Shown: positions 41,983 through 51,935, counted from the first letter of the stretch. The stretch is 64,000 nucleotides of DNA from Oceanicola sp. 22II-s10i (GCF_002210105.1 NZ_AQQU01000009.1:105847-169846), one strand, 5' to 3'. The notes: generated by a model from the letters alone, not told the origin. Numbers and translations: made by a program.

Positions 41983-44900
41983 TGACACGCTTCCTCTCTC
42001 TCCTCGCCCTGCTGTTTGCCCTCGCCCTGCCCGCGCCTGTCGCGGCGCAGTCGGATGACGACGGCGAAGGCTTCCTGACCCGCCTGATCCAGGATTCGCT
42101 GTCCTCGGACGGCCGCGTGGTCGACATCACCGGCTTTCGCGGCGCGCTGTCTTCGCGCGCCACGCTGGAACGGATGACCATCGCCGACGATCAGGGTGTC
42201 TGGCTGGAACTGAACAACGCGGTGCTGGACTGGAACCGATCCGCGCTCCTGTCCGGGCGGCTGGAGGTGAACACCCTCTCCGCCGAAAGCGTCACCCTGA
42301 CCCGCCTGCCCGCGGGCGGCGAGGAGGCCCCTGCCCCCGAAGCGTCGGGCTTCGCGATCCCGGAACTGCCGGTCTCCGTTCGTATCGGCGAAATCTCCGT
42401 CTCCACTGTTACGCTGGGCGAGTCGGTCATCGGCGAACCGGTGACCCTGTCGCTGGCGGGCAGCGCGGCGCTGGCGGACGGCGGGGCGGACGTGGACATC
42501 ACCGTCACCCGCACCGACAAGCAGGGCCGGTTCGCGCTGGACGCCAGCTATGATCCGGCGTCGCAGGCACTGGCCGTGAACCTTGCCCTGTCCGAACCGT
42601 CCGAAGGCATCGCGGCCCGGCTGATCGACCTGCCCGGCCTGCCCTCGGTCGACCTGACCATCGCGGGCACCGGCCCGCTGGACGACTACCGGGCCGAGAT
42701 CGACCTGAACACCGACGGTGACGACCGGCTGGCCGGGGCCGTGACGCTGACCGGCCAGACCGACGGCGGGCGCGCCTTCACGGCGGACCTCGGCGGTGAC
42801 GTGACCGCGCTGTTCCTGCCCGCCTATCGCGACTTCTTCGGCCCCGACATCCGCCTGACCGCCAGCGGCACCCGCAGTTCGGACGGCGCGCTGGCGCTGG
42901 ACGCCTTCGACCTGACCGCCGCCGCGATCCGCCTGCAGGGCAAGGCCGACATCTCGGCCGCCGGACAGCCGGAACGCTTCGCCGTCAGCGGGCGCATCGC
43001 GGCCGCCGACGGATCGCGCGTGCAGCTGCCGCTCGGCGACGGGATCTCGGTCGCCACCACGACGCTGGACGTGTCTTTCGACGCGACCGATGGCGACGCC
43101 GTGATCGGCGCTTTCCAGATCGCCGAGCTGGCCGTGCCCGGCTACCGCTTCGAGTCGCTTGGACTGGCGCTGGACGGCAGCATCGCCATCGGCGAGACGC
43201 CCCGTTTCGGCGGGGACGTCACATTTGCCGCGCAGGGCATCGCCGCCGACGACCCGAACGTCGCACAGGCGATCGGGCAGGACGTGAACGGCGGCGCCCG
43301 GATCGACTGGGCGGGCGAAGGCCCGATCCGGATCGCGGGCCTGACCCTGAACGGCGCGACCTACGGCGCGGAAGTGGACGCCGACATCACCCCCGGCGAC
43401 GGCACCACCACGCTTGTCGCCAATGGCCGGGCCGAGGCGCGTGACCTGTCCGCCTTCGCGCCCCTGACCGGCACCGACCTGCGTGGCGCCGCCGATCTGA
43501 CCCTCGAGGTGACCGCCGACCTGCTGGGCGGCACCTTCGACATCCGGGCCGATGGCGCGACCGAAGGGCTGGCGCTCGGGATCGAACAGGTCGATCCGCT
43601 GATCGCCCCGCCCGCGACGCTCCGCGTCGATGCCTCGCGCACCACCGAAGCGCTGGAGATCCGCGAACTCGCCCTCTCCAACGCCGAGATGAACGCCACC
43701 GCCTCGGGCACCCTGTCGAGCGAGACGGGCACCATCGCCTATGACGCGCGGCTCGGGAACGCGGGCATCTTCACCGGCACCGAAAGCGGCCCCGTCACCC
43801 TGACCGGCACGCTGGAACAGCGGGCGGACGGCCTGCACGTTAACGGCAACGGCGCGGGCCGTGACCTGAACCTCGGGATCGAGGCGGCGGATCTGGTGCT
43901 CGACGGTGCGGTCGACTTCTCCTACGCGCTGGTCGCGGGCAACCGCCTGCTGCTGGACAGCGCCGAGGTGCGGACCAACCAGGCGCGGATCACCGCCTCG
44001 GGCGACCTGACGGCGGGCCGCCGCGCGATTGACCTGACCACGCGGCTCAACAACTCGGCCCTGTTCACCGGCGGCACCGCCGGCGCGATCGACCTGACCG
44101 CCACGGTCGAGGAAACCGGCGCGGGCTGGCGGGTCGAGGCGCAGGGCGGCGGGCAGAACATCGGCATCGGCAATCCGACCGTCGATCCGCTGTTCGCGGG
44201 CCGCACCGACCTGACGCTCGCGCTGGTCGCGGGCGAGCGGATCCTGCTGGAAAGCCTGTCGCTGGCGACACCGCAGGCCGATCTGGCGCTGACCGGCGAA
44301 CTGACCGCCGGGGCACGGCGGATCGAAGCGAACGGGCGGCTGGAGAACTCCGGCATCTTCACCGGCGGGCGCGGCGGTCCGCTGGACCTGGTCGCAACCG
44401 CGGCGCAGGAGGGCGAGGAGACCTATCGCCTCAGCCTCGACGGCACCGGCAGCAGCCTCGGGATCGGAAATCCCGCCGTCGACGACCTGCTGGCCGGAAC
44501 CAGCCAGATCACCCTGCGCGCGGTGCTCGAAGGTCAGACGCTGGCGATCAGCCAGTTCGAATTCGACGGCGCCGCAGTGGACGCGGGCGCTTCGGGTCGC
44601 GTGTCGGCCGAAACCATCGACCTGACCCTGAACGCACGGCTCGACAACGTCGCCCGGCTGCAAAGCGGTCTGTCCGGCCCGCTGACCGTGTCCGGCGACG
44701 TCGGCCGTGCCGGCGACACCACCCGGCTGGACCTGCAGGCCACCGGACCGGGCGGCACCACCGCCACCGTCGCGGGGCGCGTCGCCATGCCGGACGGCGC
44801 GGTCGACCTGACCATCGGCGGGCAGGCCCCGCTAGCGCTGGCCAACGCCTTCATCGAACCGCAGTCGCTGACCGGCACGGCCAGCTTCGACCTGCGGATG

Positions 44901-46091
44901 AACGGCCAGCCGGGCCTCGATGCGCTGTCCGGGCGGATCACCACCGCCGGCGCACGTCTTGCGCTGCCGGAACTGTTCCTCGTGGTCGAGAACCTGAACG
45001 GCAGCGTCGCCCTTGGCGGCGGCCGGGCCGACGTGGTGCTGAACGGCACGCTCGGCGGGGGTGAACTGTCGGTCAACGGGCCGGTCACGCTGTCCGCGCC
45101 CTTCAATTCGGACATCGCGGTGCGGCTTGTGAACGCCCGGATCGAACGCAAGGGCCTGGTCTCGACCCGCGTCAACGCCGACATCGGCCTGCAGGGCCCG
45201 ATCACGGGCGGCGCGCGGCTGACGGGCACCGTCGGGCTGTCGGACACCGAGATGCGGATCCCGTCGGGCGGCTTCGGCGGGGTCGAGGCGATCCCCGACA
45301 TCACCCATGTCGCGGAACCGGCGGCCAGCCGCACCGCGCGCAGCCGCGCCGGTCTGATCGCGGAACAGAACGGTGGTGGCGGCGGGTCGTCCCGTCCTAT
45401 CGCGCTCGACCTGCTGATCCGCACCGACGACTCGATCTTCATCCGCGGGCGCGGGCTGGACGCGGAACTGCGCGGCGACCTGCGCGTCGGGGGCACCACC
45501 GCCGACGTCCGCCCTGTCGGCCAGTTCGACCTCGTCCGGGGCCGCCTCAACATCCTGACCAAGCGCCTCGATCTGGTCGAGGGCCGCCTGCGCCTGCAGG
45601 GCGCGTTCGAGCCCACGATCCGTCTCGTCGCGCGCAATCAGGGGACCGACTATATCGTCGATATCGTGGTCGAGGGCGAGGCCTCCGCCCCCGAGGTGAC
45701 TTTCTCGTCCCAGCCGGAACTGCCGCAGGACGAGGTGCTGTCGCAGCTCTTCTTCGACCGCGAACTGTCGCAGCTTTCGGTCCTGCAGGCCGCCAAGCTG
45801 GCCGCCGCCGTGGCCGAATTGACCGGCAGCGGCGATGGCGGGGTGGTCGGCAAGATCCGCGGATCGTTCGGGCTGGACGATCTGGACGTCAGCCAGACGG
45901 CCGACGGCGACACCTCGATCCGGGCGGGGAAATACCTGTCCGACAACGTCTACACGGATGTCGAGGTTACCTCGAAGGGCGAGACCAACCTGTCCATCAA
46001 CCTCGACATCTCGGACAACGTGACGGCCCGCGGCAAGGTCACCGACAAGGGCGACACCAGCCTCGGCATCTTCTTCCAGAAGGACTACTGA
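41982..46091 (+). CDS. tamB: translocation/assembly module protein TamB
   Basis: A 1369-residue AsmA-like/DUF490 protein. An N-terminal signal anchor (LLALLFALALPAPVAAQSDD) is followed by a very long, repetitive beta-rich body with recurring segments such as AEVTASGDLTAG-type and ARLGNAGIFTGTESGPV / GRLENSGIFTGGRGGPL. The C-terminal DUF490 domain begins near residue 1100 and contains VRPVGQFDLVRGRLNILTKRLDL and EVLSQLFFDRELSQLS. It spans the periplasm as a lipid-conducting groove from inner membrane to TamA. Co-translated with tamA. Confidence 0.92.
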   Translation: MTRFLSLLALLFALALPAPVAAQSDDDGEGFLTRLIQDSLSSDGRVVDITGFRGALSSRATLERMTIADDQGVWLELNNAVLDWNRSALLSGRLEVNTLSAESVTLTRLPAGGEEAPAPEASGFAIPELPVSVRIGEISVSTVTLGESVIGEPVTLSLAGSAALADGGADVDITVTRTDKQGRFALDASYDPASQALAVNLALSEPSEGIAARLIDLPGLPSVDLTIAGTGPLDDYRAEIDLNTDGDDRLAGAVTLTGQTDGGRAFTADLGGDVTALFLPAYRDFFGPDIRLTASGTRSSDGALALDAFDLTAAAIRLQGKADISAAGQPERFAVSGRIAAADGSRVQLPLGDGISVATTTLDVSFDATDGDAVIGAFQIAELAVPGYRFESLGLALDGSIAIGETPRFGGDVTFAAQGIAADDPNVAQAIGQDVNGGARIDWAGEGPIRIAGLTLNGATYGAEVDADITPGDGTTTLVANGRAEARDLSAFAPLTGTDLRGAADLTLEVTADLLGGTFDIRADGATEGLALGIEQVDPLIAPPATLRVDASRTTEALEIRELALSNAEMNATASGTLSSETGTIAYDARLGNAGIFTGTESGPVTLTGTLEQRADGLHVNGNGAGRDLNLGIEAADLVLDGAVDFSYALVAGNRLLLDSAEVRTNQARITASGDLTAGRRAIDLTTRLNNSALFTGGTAGAIDLTATVEETGAGWRVEAQGGGQNIGIGNPTVDPLFAGRTDLTLALVAGERILLESLSLATPQADLALTGELTAGARRIEANGRLENSGIFTGGRGGPLDLVATAAQEGEETYRLSLDGTGSSLGIGNPAVDDLLAGTSQITLRAVLEGQTLAISQFEFDGAAVDAGASGRVSAETIDLTLNARLDNVARLQSGLSGPLTVSGDVGRAGDTTRLDLQATGPGGTTATVAGRVAMPDGAVDLTIGGQAPLALANAFIEPQSLTGTASFDLRMNGQPGLDALSGRITTAGARLALPELFLVVENLNGSVALGGGRADVVLNGTLGGGELSVNGPVTLSAPFNSDIAVRLVNARIERKGLVSTRVNADIGLQGPITGGARLTGTVGLSDTEMRIPSGGFGGVEAIPDITHVAEPAASRTARSRAGLIAEQNGGGGGSSRPIALDLLIRTDDSIFIRGRGLDAELRGDLRVGGTTADVRPVGQFDLVRGRLNILTKRLDLVEGRLRLQGAFEPTIRLVARNQGTDYIVDIVVEGEASAPEVTFSSQPELPQDEVLSQLFFDRELSQLSVLQAAKLAAAVAELTGSGDGGVVGKIRGSFGLDDLDVSQTADGDTSIRAGKYLSDNVYTDVEVTSKGETNLSINLDISDNVTARGKVTDKGDTSLGIFFQKDY

Positions 46092-46094
46092 CGC

Positions 46095-46901
46095 TCAGCC
46101 GATCGCCACCGGACGCCCCGGATCGCCGCCCGTCTCGGCGGCGATCTGGTCATAGAGGTGCCACGTCGCATGCCCCAGCAGCGGCAGGGCGATGAACAGC
46201 CCGAGGAAGTAGGGCATCATCGCGACGAAGGTCAGGACCGCGATGAACAGCGCCCAGGCCAGCATCGGCACCGGGTTCACCGTCACTGTGGTGAAGGACA
46301 CGATCATCGCCGTCACGAAATCCACCTCGCGGTCCAGAAGCAGCGGCAGCGAGATCACGGTGATCATGTAGAGCAGCACCGCGAAGCCCGCGCCCACGAC
46401 CGACCCGACCGCCAGCATGGTCAGGCCGTTCATCGTCAGGAAGACCTCGTAGGAGGATGACACGTTGGTCATCACCGACAGACCCATGAACAGGGCGAAT
46501 ATCATGTGGCCGATGAAGAACCAGACGAGGAACAGGAACACGATGATCGCGCAGATCGACGGCAGCTGACGCCGGCTCTGCCGGGTCACGACGGTCAGGA
46601 TTTCCGACATCACCAGCGGCCGCCCCTGCTCGATCCGGCGCGACACGTCGTAGAGCCCCACGGCAGCGAAGGGCCCGATCAGGGGGAACGAGACGGCGGC
46701 GAAGATCAGCCAGTAGCTCTGGCCCGTGACAAGCGTGATCCACCCCAGCACCCAGCCGGTCAGCACATAGGGCGCGCTGAACAGGATCGCGTAGACCGGC
46801 GCCTGTATCATGTCGCGGGCGCCGCGTTTCAGCGCGGTGCGCAGCATGTCGAAGGTCACCCGGCGGATCGGCGGCAGTCCCGGTTTCGGCGTGTCCGGCA
46901 T
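46095..46901 (-). CDS. DUF2189 membrane protein
   Basis: A 268-residue inner-membrane protein with about six hydrophobic helices. It opens with a short cytoplasmic N-terminus, then LKRGARDMIQAPVYAILFSA near residue 24 and LIGPFAAVGLYDVSRRIEQG near residue 75, both hallmarks of DUF2189. The family has no established function. It is convergent with tamB (3-bp gap). Confidence 0.82.
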   Translation of the reverse strand: MPDTPKPGLPPIRRVTFDMLRTALKRGARDMIQAPVYAILFSAPYVLTGWVLGWITLVTGQSYWLIFAAVSFPLIGPFAAVGLYDVSRRIEQGRPLVMSEILTVVTRQSRRQLPSICAIIVFLFLVWFFIGHMIFALFMGLSVMTNVSSSYEVFLTMNGLTMLAVGSVVGAGFAVLLYMITVISLPLLLDREVDFVTAMIVSFTTVTVNPVPMLAWALFIAVLTFVAMMPYFLGLFIALPLLGHATWHLYDQIAAETGGDPGRPVAIG

Positions 46902-46984
46902 GATGCGCTCTCCCTCCCTCGCGTCAGGACAGCAGAGCGGCTTTTCCCCGCGGGATCAACCGCATTGCGGATGCATCTTTGCGC

Positions 46985-48211
46985 CTAGCGCCGGATCAGC
47001 GGGGCCAGCGCCGCGTCTTCCTTCATCCACGCCAGCAGCGCGTCGCGCACCGCCCCGGCGAAATGGCCACGGAAATCCGGGTTGGTCAGGTTGCCGCGAT
47101 CCCGGCGGTCGGACAGGAAGCCGACCTCGATCAGCACCGACGGGATGTCCGCGGCCTTGAGAACCGAGAACCCCGCCGACCGGATGGGCTTGGAATTGCG
47201 CGGCACCCCCGCCGCGTTCAGCCCCGTCACCAGCGCCTGCGCCAGCCGGGCCGTGCGGGGCGTCGTCTCCTGCCGGGCGAGGTCCAGCAGGACATCCGCG
47301 ATCTGGTCGTCCTTGCCGGTCAGGTCGACGCCCGACAGCAGGTCGTCCCGGTCGTGCCGCTCGGCCAGCAGGGCCGAGGCCTCGTCGCTCGCGGTGTCGG
47401 ACAGCGTGTGCACCACCGCGCCCCGCGCCCGCCCCTCGGCCAGCGCATCGGCGTGGAGCGAGATGAACACATGCGCCCCGACTTCGTGCGCGATCTCGAC
47501 CCGCCGTTCGAGCGAGACGAAACTGTCGTCCGCCCGGGTCAGGATCACGTCGATGCCGCCCGCGCGGATCAGCGTCTCAGACAGCTCGCGCGCCAGTGTC
47601 AGCATGAGGTCCTTTTCGACGATCCCCTCGCGCTCGGCCCCCGGATCGATCCCGCCGTGGCCGGGGTCGATCACCACCACCAGCGGGCCGTCCCCGATGC
47701 CCTTCGGACGCTCGGAGCCTGCCGTGTCCCAGACCGGATCGTCCGCCGGGGCGCCCGAAGCGGCCGCGAAGTCCGACGGGGTCGCCGCAATGAACCGCGC
47801 CGTCAGCCGCGCGCGGCCCGTCACCTCGTCCACCTGCATTCCCGCGCGGTCCAGCGCCAGCGGCCCGCCGAGGTCGATCACCAGACGCGACCAGCCCGGC
47901 CTGACCGTGCCGAACCGCACCGCCGTCGCCGCCCCAGGCTCGAACAGCGCGGCATTGTCCACGCCCGTCCAGTCCACCTCGCGGAAGTCGAAGACCGCCC
48001 GTGCCGGATCGTCCAGCGTGAAGACCCGCCACGGCACGCCCTGGCTCAGGTTCAGGTCCACCGACAGACCGCCGCGCATGTCCTCGATCGCGCTCTCGGT
48101 CACGTCCACCCGTGCCAGAGCGGTGAAATCGCGCCCCTGCCCCGCCACGGCCCCCGCCGTCAGAACGAAAAGCGCCACTGCGCCGATTTGGGAAAGATGC
48201 CGCCTGATCAT
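46985..48211 (-). CDS. N-acetylmuramoyl-L-alanine amidase (AMIN + Amidase_3)
   Basis: A 408-residue periplasmic murein amidase, AmiA/B/C type. Signal peptide residues 1-24 (AVAGQG), an AMIN domain (SVDLNLSQGVPWRVFTLDDP; RFGTVRPGWSRLVIDLGGP) that targets the septum, then Amidase_3 with VVVIDPGHGGIDPGAERE, HVFISLHADALAE and SVLIEVGFLSDRRD, which supply the zinc ligands His/Glu/His and the catalytic Glu. ATG at 48211 gives the signal peptide; the longer frame is rejected. It cleaves the amide between MurNAc and the peptide stem during cell separation. Confidence 0.92.
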   Translation of the reverse strand: MIRRHLSQIGAVALFVLTAGAVAGQGRDFTALARVDVTESAIEDMRGGLSVDLNLSQGVPWRVFTLDDPARAVFDFREVDWTGVDNAALFEPGAATAVRFGTVRPGWSRLVIDLGGPLALDRAGMQVDEVTGRARLTARFIAATPSDFAAASGAPADDPVWDTAGSERPKGIGDGPLVVVIDPGHGGIDPGAEREGIVEKDLMLTLARELSETLIRAGGIDVILTRADDSFVSLERRVEIAHEVGAHVFISLHADALAEGRARGAVVHTLSDTASDEASALLAERHDRDDLLSGVDLTGKDDQIADVLLDLARQETTPRTARLAQALVTGLNAAGVPRNSKPIRSAGFSVLKAADIPSVLIEVGFLSDRRDRGNLTNPDFRGHFAGAVRDALLAWMKEDAALAPLIRR

Positions 48212-48335
48212 CCGCTCGCCCCGGTTCCGGGTGTTTGCGCGGAGGCTACAGGAACCCGTGCCCGCCCGCATCATCTTTTCTGTCGCGCCCGCCCCTGCGC
48301 CCGCTAGACTGGCGCCCGAGATCAAGGGAGGATCC

Positions 48336-48701
48336 ATGTTCACGAACCTGACCCGAACCGCCGGGCCGGGCAGCAAGGTGGCCGCGATGGCCCCGCTGCT
48401 CGACATGAAGCTGATGCTCAGCTCCGACACCGACGACGTGCTCGTCACCATCCGCGAAGGCGCGGTGACGCAGTGCACCCCCGGCCCGCATGTGATGGCG
48501 TCCTATGACACCCGCCTCGTCGCCACGACGGAGGCCTGGACCGAATACCTCGCCGCCGTGCCGCGTCCCGGCTATCACGACATCTTCGCCCTGCTCCGCG
48601 CCGGGTCGATCCGGTTCGAGGGGAACCTGCTGCCGATGATGCAGAACCTGCTCTACATCAAGCGCCTGCTCGCCTCCCTCCGCCCCGAGGTGACCGCATG
48701 A
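48336..48701 (+). CDS. SCP2 sterol-binding-like small protein
   Basis: A 121-residue single-domain protein with the SCP2-type fold pattern: DDVLVTIREGAVTQCTPGPH, then DTRLVATTEAWTEYLA and FALLRAGSIRFEGNLLPMMQ. The T-x-x-x-W-x-x-Y and I-R-F-EGNL motifs are typical of the SCP2 sterol-transfer family. It probably binds a lipid or steroid-like substrate for the adjacent hydrolase. AAGGGAGG precedes the ATG by 5 nt. The stop overlaps the hydrolase start (ATGA), indicating a functional pair. Confidence 0.75.
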   Translation: MFTNLTRTAGPGSKVAAMAPLLDMKLMLSSDTDDVLVTIREGAVTQCTPGPHVMASYDTRLVATTEAWTEYLAAVPRPGYHDIFALLRAGSIRFEGNLLPMMQNLLYIKRLLASLRPEVTA

Positions 48702-49546
48702 GCCTGCACATCGAACCGATCCTCGGCCGCTACGCCCATATCGACATCGAGGGCGTGAATCACCGCATCTACTGGGAGGAAGCGGGGGAAGGCATTCCGC
48801 TGGTCTGCCTGCATACGGCGGGCAGCGACGGCCGACAGTTCCGCGCGGTCCTGAACGACCCCGAGGTGACGGCGCAATACCGCGTCATGGTCTTCGACAT
48901 GCCCCGCCACGGCAAATCCAGCCCCGCGCCCGGCACGGTGGACGAGGATTACAACCTGACTTCCGACGCCTACGTCGCCCAGATCATGGCCTTCGTTTCC
49001 GCCATGGGGCTGGAGAAGCCCGTCGCCATGGGCTGCTCCATCGGCGGGCGCATCGTGCTGCACCTCGCCAAGCGCCACCCCGAGGCGTTCCGCGCCCTGA
49101 TCGGCCTGCAGTCGGCGGCCTACGTGCCCCGCTACTACGACACGGCCTGGCTGGACCGGCCCGACGTGCACGGAGGCCGCGTCTGCGGCGCCTTCGCGGA
49201 CGGGCTGATGGCGCCGACCTCGCCCAAGGACCAGAAGGACGAAACCCGCTGGCACTACCAGCAGGGCGGGCCGGGCGTGTTCAAGGGGGACCTGTGGTTC
49301 TACCAGATCGACGGGGATTTCCGGTCGGAGGTGGACAAGATCGACACCTCGAAGGTCGCGCTGCACCTGCTGACCGGGGAATATGATTATTCCTGCCGTC
49401 CCGCGGACACACAGGCGCTGGCGGATCAGCTGGGGATCGCGCCGGTGATCATGCCGAACATGGGGCATTTCCCGATGTCCGAGAACCCGGAGGTCTTCCT
49501 GACCTACCTGAAACCGGTGCTGGAGAAGATCCGCGCGGCGGGGTGA
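48698..49546 (+). CDS. alpha/beta hydrolase paired with SCP2-like protein
   Basis: A 282-residue alpha/beta hydrolase. The HTAGSDGRQF oxyanion loop is near residue 38, the nucleophile elbow is AMGCSIGGRIV near residue 110, the acid residue lies in LLTGEYDYSC and the histidine in NMGHFPMSE. Homologues in which HxxGSDGR and CSIGG co-occur are usually annotated only as hydrolases of unknown specificity. Overlaps the SCP2-like gene, so the substrate is probably a hydrophobic ester or lactone handed over by it; this is inference. Confidence 0.82.
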   Translation: MSLHIEPILGRYAHIDIEGVNHRIYWEEAGEGIPLVCLHTAGSDGRQFRAVLNDPEVTAQYRVMVFDMPRHGKSSPAPGTVDEDYNLTSDAYVAQIMAFVSAMGLEKPVAMGCSIGGRIVLHLAKRHPEAFRALIGLQSAAYVPRYYDTAWLDRPDVHGGRVCGAFADGLMAPTSPKDQKDETRWHYQQGGPGVFKGDLWFYQIDGDFRSEVDKIDTSKVALHLLTGEYDYSCRPADTQALADQLGIAPVIMPNMGHFPMSENPEVFLTYLKPVLEKIRAAG

Positions 49547-49576
49547 GCGTCGCGCCACGCGCGCGTTGATCAGAGT

Positions 49577-49641
49577 GTCATCCTCGGGCTCGACCCGAGG
49601 ATCTCCAGTCACGAGGTCCTCGGGTCGAGCCCGAGGATGAC
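49577..49641. repeat. 25-bp perfect inverted repeat (REP-like)
   Basis: Left arm 49577-49601 and right arm 49617-49641 are exact reverse complements over 25 bp, separated by 15 bp. Each arm is itself nearly palindromic around CTCGGG-CTCGA-CCCGAG. The core CTCGGGTCGAGCCCGAGGA resembles an interspersed repeat that I recall as common in alphaproteobacterial genomes. The same structure could form a very stable terminator for the upstream hydrolase gene. It is the main feature of the 333-bp gap at 49547-49880. Confidence 0.8.
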
Positions 49642-49767
49642 GCGCCCATTACCGCCAGCACCCCGGTTGGAACGCCTGCCCGTGGGTGGGCGCCCGCAAC
49701 AGTTGAACGGCGCGATTTATCCCCGCCACGTAACTCCTCCGCCAAAGGTCATCGCGCGGATGACACA

Positions 49768-49795
49768 GCGCCTACCCGCCGGGACGGGCAGGCGC
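49768..49795 (-). terminator. hairpin downstream of M3 peptidase gene
   Basis: GCGCCTaCCCG and CGGGcAGGCGC pair with one A-C mismatch, about 85 bp beyond the peptidase stop. No T-run. The rest of the 49642-49880 interval shows no gene. Confidence 0.35.
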
Positions 49796-49880
49796 TCGGC
49801 GCGGCGGCTTCGCCTCGATTCCGCGCCCGGTCGGACATTGCACCCGGCCGGGCACGGCTTCAGCGTCCCGAACCGCCCCC

Positions 49881-51908
49881 TCAGGCGACCTTGTCCAGCC
49901 CCCGCCCCTTGAGCAGCGCCTCCACGCCAGGCAGCCGCCCCCGGAACCGGGTGTAAAGCTCGTCCGCTTCGACCGAGCCGCCCTTGGACAGGATGTTCTC
50001 CTCCAGCGACTTCGCGACCGCCGGATCGAACGCCCCCCCGGCCTCCTCGAAAGCGGCGAAGGCGTCGGCGTCCATCACCTCGGACCACATGTAGGAATAG
50101 TACCCGGACGAATAGCCGTCCCCACTGAAAACATGGGCGAAATGCGGGGTCGCATGGCGCATCCTGATGGCCTTCGGCATCCCGAGATCGGCCAGGATCT
50201 CCGCCTGTTTCGCCATCGGATCGGCAGGTGCGGGCCCGTCATGGAATTCCAGATCCACCAGCGCCGAGGCGACGTATTCCACCGTCTGGAACCCCTGGTC
50301 GAAGTTCGCCGCCGTCAGCACCTTTTCCAGCATGTCGCGCGGCATCACCTCGCCCGTGTCCACATGGGTCGCGAATTTCTCCAGCACCTCGGGCACTTCC
50401 AGCCAGTGCTCATACAACTGGCTCGGCAGCTCGACAAAGTCCCGCGCCACCGAGGTCCCCGAGACGCTTTCATATTTCACGTCCGACAGCATCTGGTGCA
50501 GCGCATGCCCGAACTCATGGAACAGCGTCCGCGCGTCGTCATAGGACAAGAGCGCCGCCTGCCCCTTCGGCGGCTTGGAGAAGTTGCATACGTTGATGAC
50601 CACCGGGATCTGCACCTCCGGCACCTTCGCCTGCGCCCGCATCGCCGAGCACCACGCGCCCGACCGCTTGGACCCGCGCGCGAAGTAATCGCCGATGAAG
50701 ACCGCCACGTCCGCGCCGCCCCGCGTCACGTGCCACGCCCGGCAGTCGGGGTGGTAAAGCGGCACGTCGAGCGGCGAAAACTCCAGCCCGAACAGGCGGT
50801 TCGCACAGTCGAACGCCGCCTCGATCATCCGGTCGAGTTGCAGGTAAGGCTTCAGCGCCGCCTCATCCAGATCGTGTTCGGCCTTGCGCCGCTTCTCCGC
50901 GTAATAGCGCCAGTCCCACGCCTCCAGATCGCCGTTGATCCCGTCCGCATGCATCATCTCGGCCAGCACCGCCTGATCCGCCAGCGCCTGCGCCTTGGCG
51001 GGCCGCCAGACATTGTGCAGCAACTCCCGCACCTTGCCCGGCTCCCCCGCCATCTCCGTCTCAAGCTTGTAGTCGGCGAAGTTATCGTAGCCCAACAGCT
51101 TCGCCCGCTCCTCGCGCAGCGTCAGGATCTCCGCGACCGCCTCGCGATTGTCCGTCGCGCCGCCATTCTCGCCACGTGCGGCCCATGCCCGGAACGCGGT
51201 CTCGCGCAGGTCCCGGCGCGGCGAGAACTGAAGGAACGGAACGATCAGCGACCGCGACAGGGTCACGACCGGCCCGTCCTTGCCCTTTTCCTCGCCCGCC
51301 GCCCGCGCGGCTTCGACGACAAAGCCCGGCAGCCCCTCCAGATCGGCCTCGTCCAGTTCCATGAACCACTCGCGCTCATCCGCCAGCAGGTTCTGCGTGA
51401 ACGATGTGCCAAGTGTCGCGAGCCGGCCCTTGATCTCCTTCATCCGCTCGGCCTCGGCCCCGTCCAGAGCCGCACCCGACCGGACGAAACCGCGATGGCT
51501 GAGGTAGAGAATCCGCGCCTGATCGGCGTCCAGACCCAGCTCGTCCTTGCGCGCCCAGAGGTCCGCAACCCGCTGAAACAGCGCCTTGTTCGCCGAGATC
51601 TCAGCGTAATGCGCCGCGATCTTCGGCGAGAACGCGCGCTGCAGTTCCTCGCGCCTCGGGTTGCTGTCCGCGCCGGCGACGGTGAAGAAGACCGACAGCA
51701 CCTTCTCCAGCGCCTTGCCGCCGTTCTCCAGCGCCTCGACGGTGTTCGCGAAGGTCGGCGGTTCGGGGTTCTCGGCGATCGCCTTGATCTCGGCCTTGTG
51801 CGCGGTCAGCGCCTCATCCAGCGCGGGGGCGAAATCCTCGTCGGAAATCGCGTCGAAGGGGGCCAGTTCGAACGGGCCGGTCCAGTCGGACAGCAGGGGA
51901 TTGGTCAT
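49881..51908 (-). CDS. M3 family zinc metallopeptidase (oligopeptidase A/Dcp-like)
   Basis: A 675-residue cytoplasmic peptidase. The zinc-binding motif is FHEFGHALHQML (HExGH) with a downstream Glu, as in all M3 enzymes. The N-terminus NPLLSDWTGPFELAPFD is typical of the oligopeptidase A/Dcp branch. It degrades short peptides left by larger proteases. ATG 51908 is preferred over 51917 because AAAGGAG is nine bases upstream of the former but touches the latter. Encoded downstream of the moeB-like/dut/coaBC genes. Confidence 0.92.
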   Translation of the reverse strand: MTNPLLSDWTGPFELAPFDAISDEDFAPALDEALTAHKAEIKAIAENPEPPTFANTVEALENGGKALEKVLSVFFTVAGADSNPRREELQRAFSPKIAAHYAEISANKALFQRVADLWARKDELGLDADQARILYLSHRGFVRSGAALDGAEAERMKEIKGRLATLGTSFTQNLLADEREWFMELDEADLEGLPGFVVEAARAAGEEKGKDGPVVTLSRSLIVPFLQFSPRRDLRETAFRAWAARGENGGATDNREAVAEILTLREERAKLLGYDNFADYKLETEMAGEPGKVRELLHNVWRPAKAQALADQAVLAEMMHADGINGDLEAWDWRYYAEKRRKAEHDLDEAALKPYLQLDRMIEAAFDCANRLFGLEFSPLDVPLYHPDCRAWHVTRGGADVAVFIGDYFARGSKRSGAWCSAMRAQAKVPEVQIPVVINVCNFSKPPKGQAALLSYDDARTLFHEFGHALHQMLSDVKYESVSGTSVARDFVELPSQLYEHWLEVPEVLEKFATHVDTGEVMPRDMLEKVLTAANFDQGFQTVEYVASALVDLEFHDGPAPADPMAKQAEILADLGMPKAIRMRHATPHFAHVFSGDGYSSGYYSYMWSEVMDADAFAAFEEAGGAFDPAVAKSLEENILSKGGSVEADELYTRFRGRLPGVEALLKGRGLDKVA

Positions 51909-51935
51909 GTGGGGCATCTCCTTTGCCCCTGAAAC

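Noticed and set aside
41955..44663. 902-codon minus-strand open frame
   Set aside because: Antisense to tamB; low-complexity Gln/Arg/Gly sequence reflecting the codon bias of tamB.
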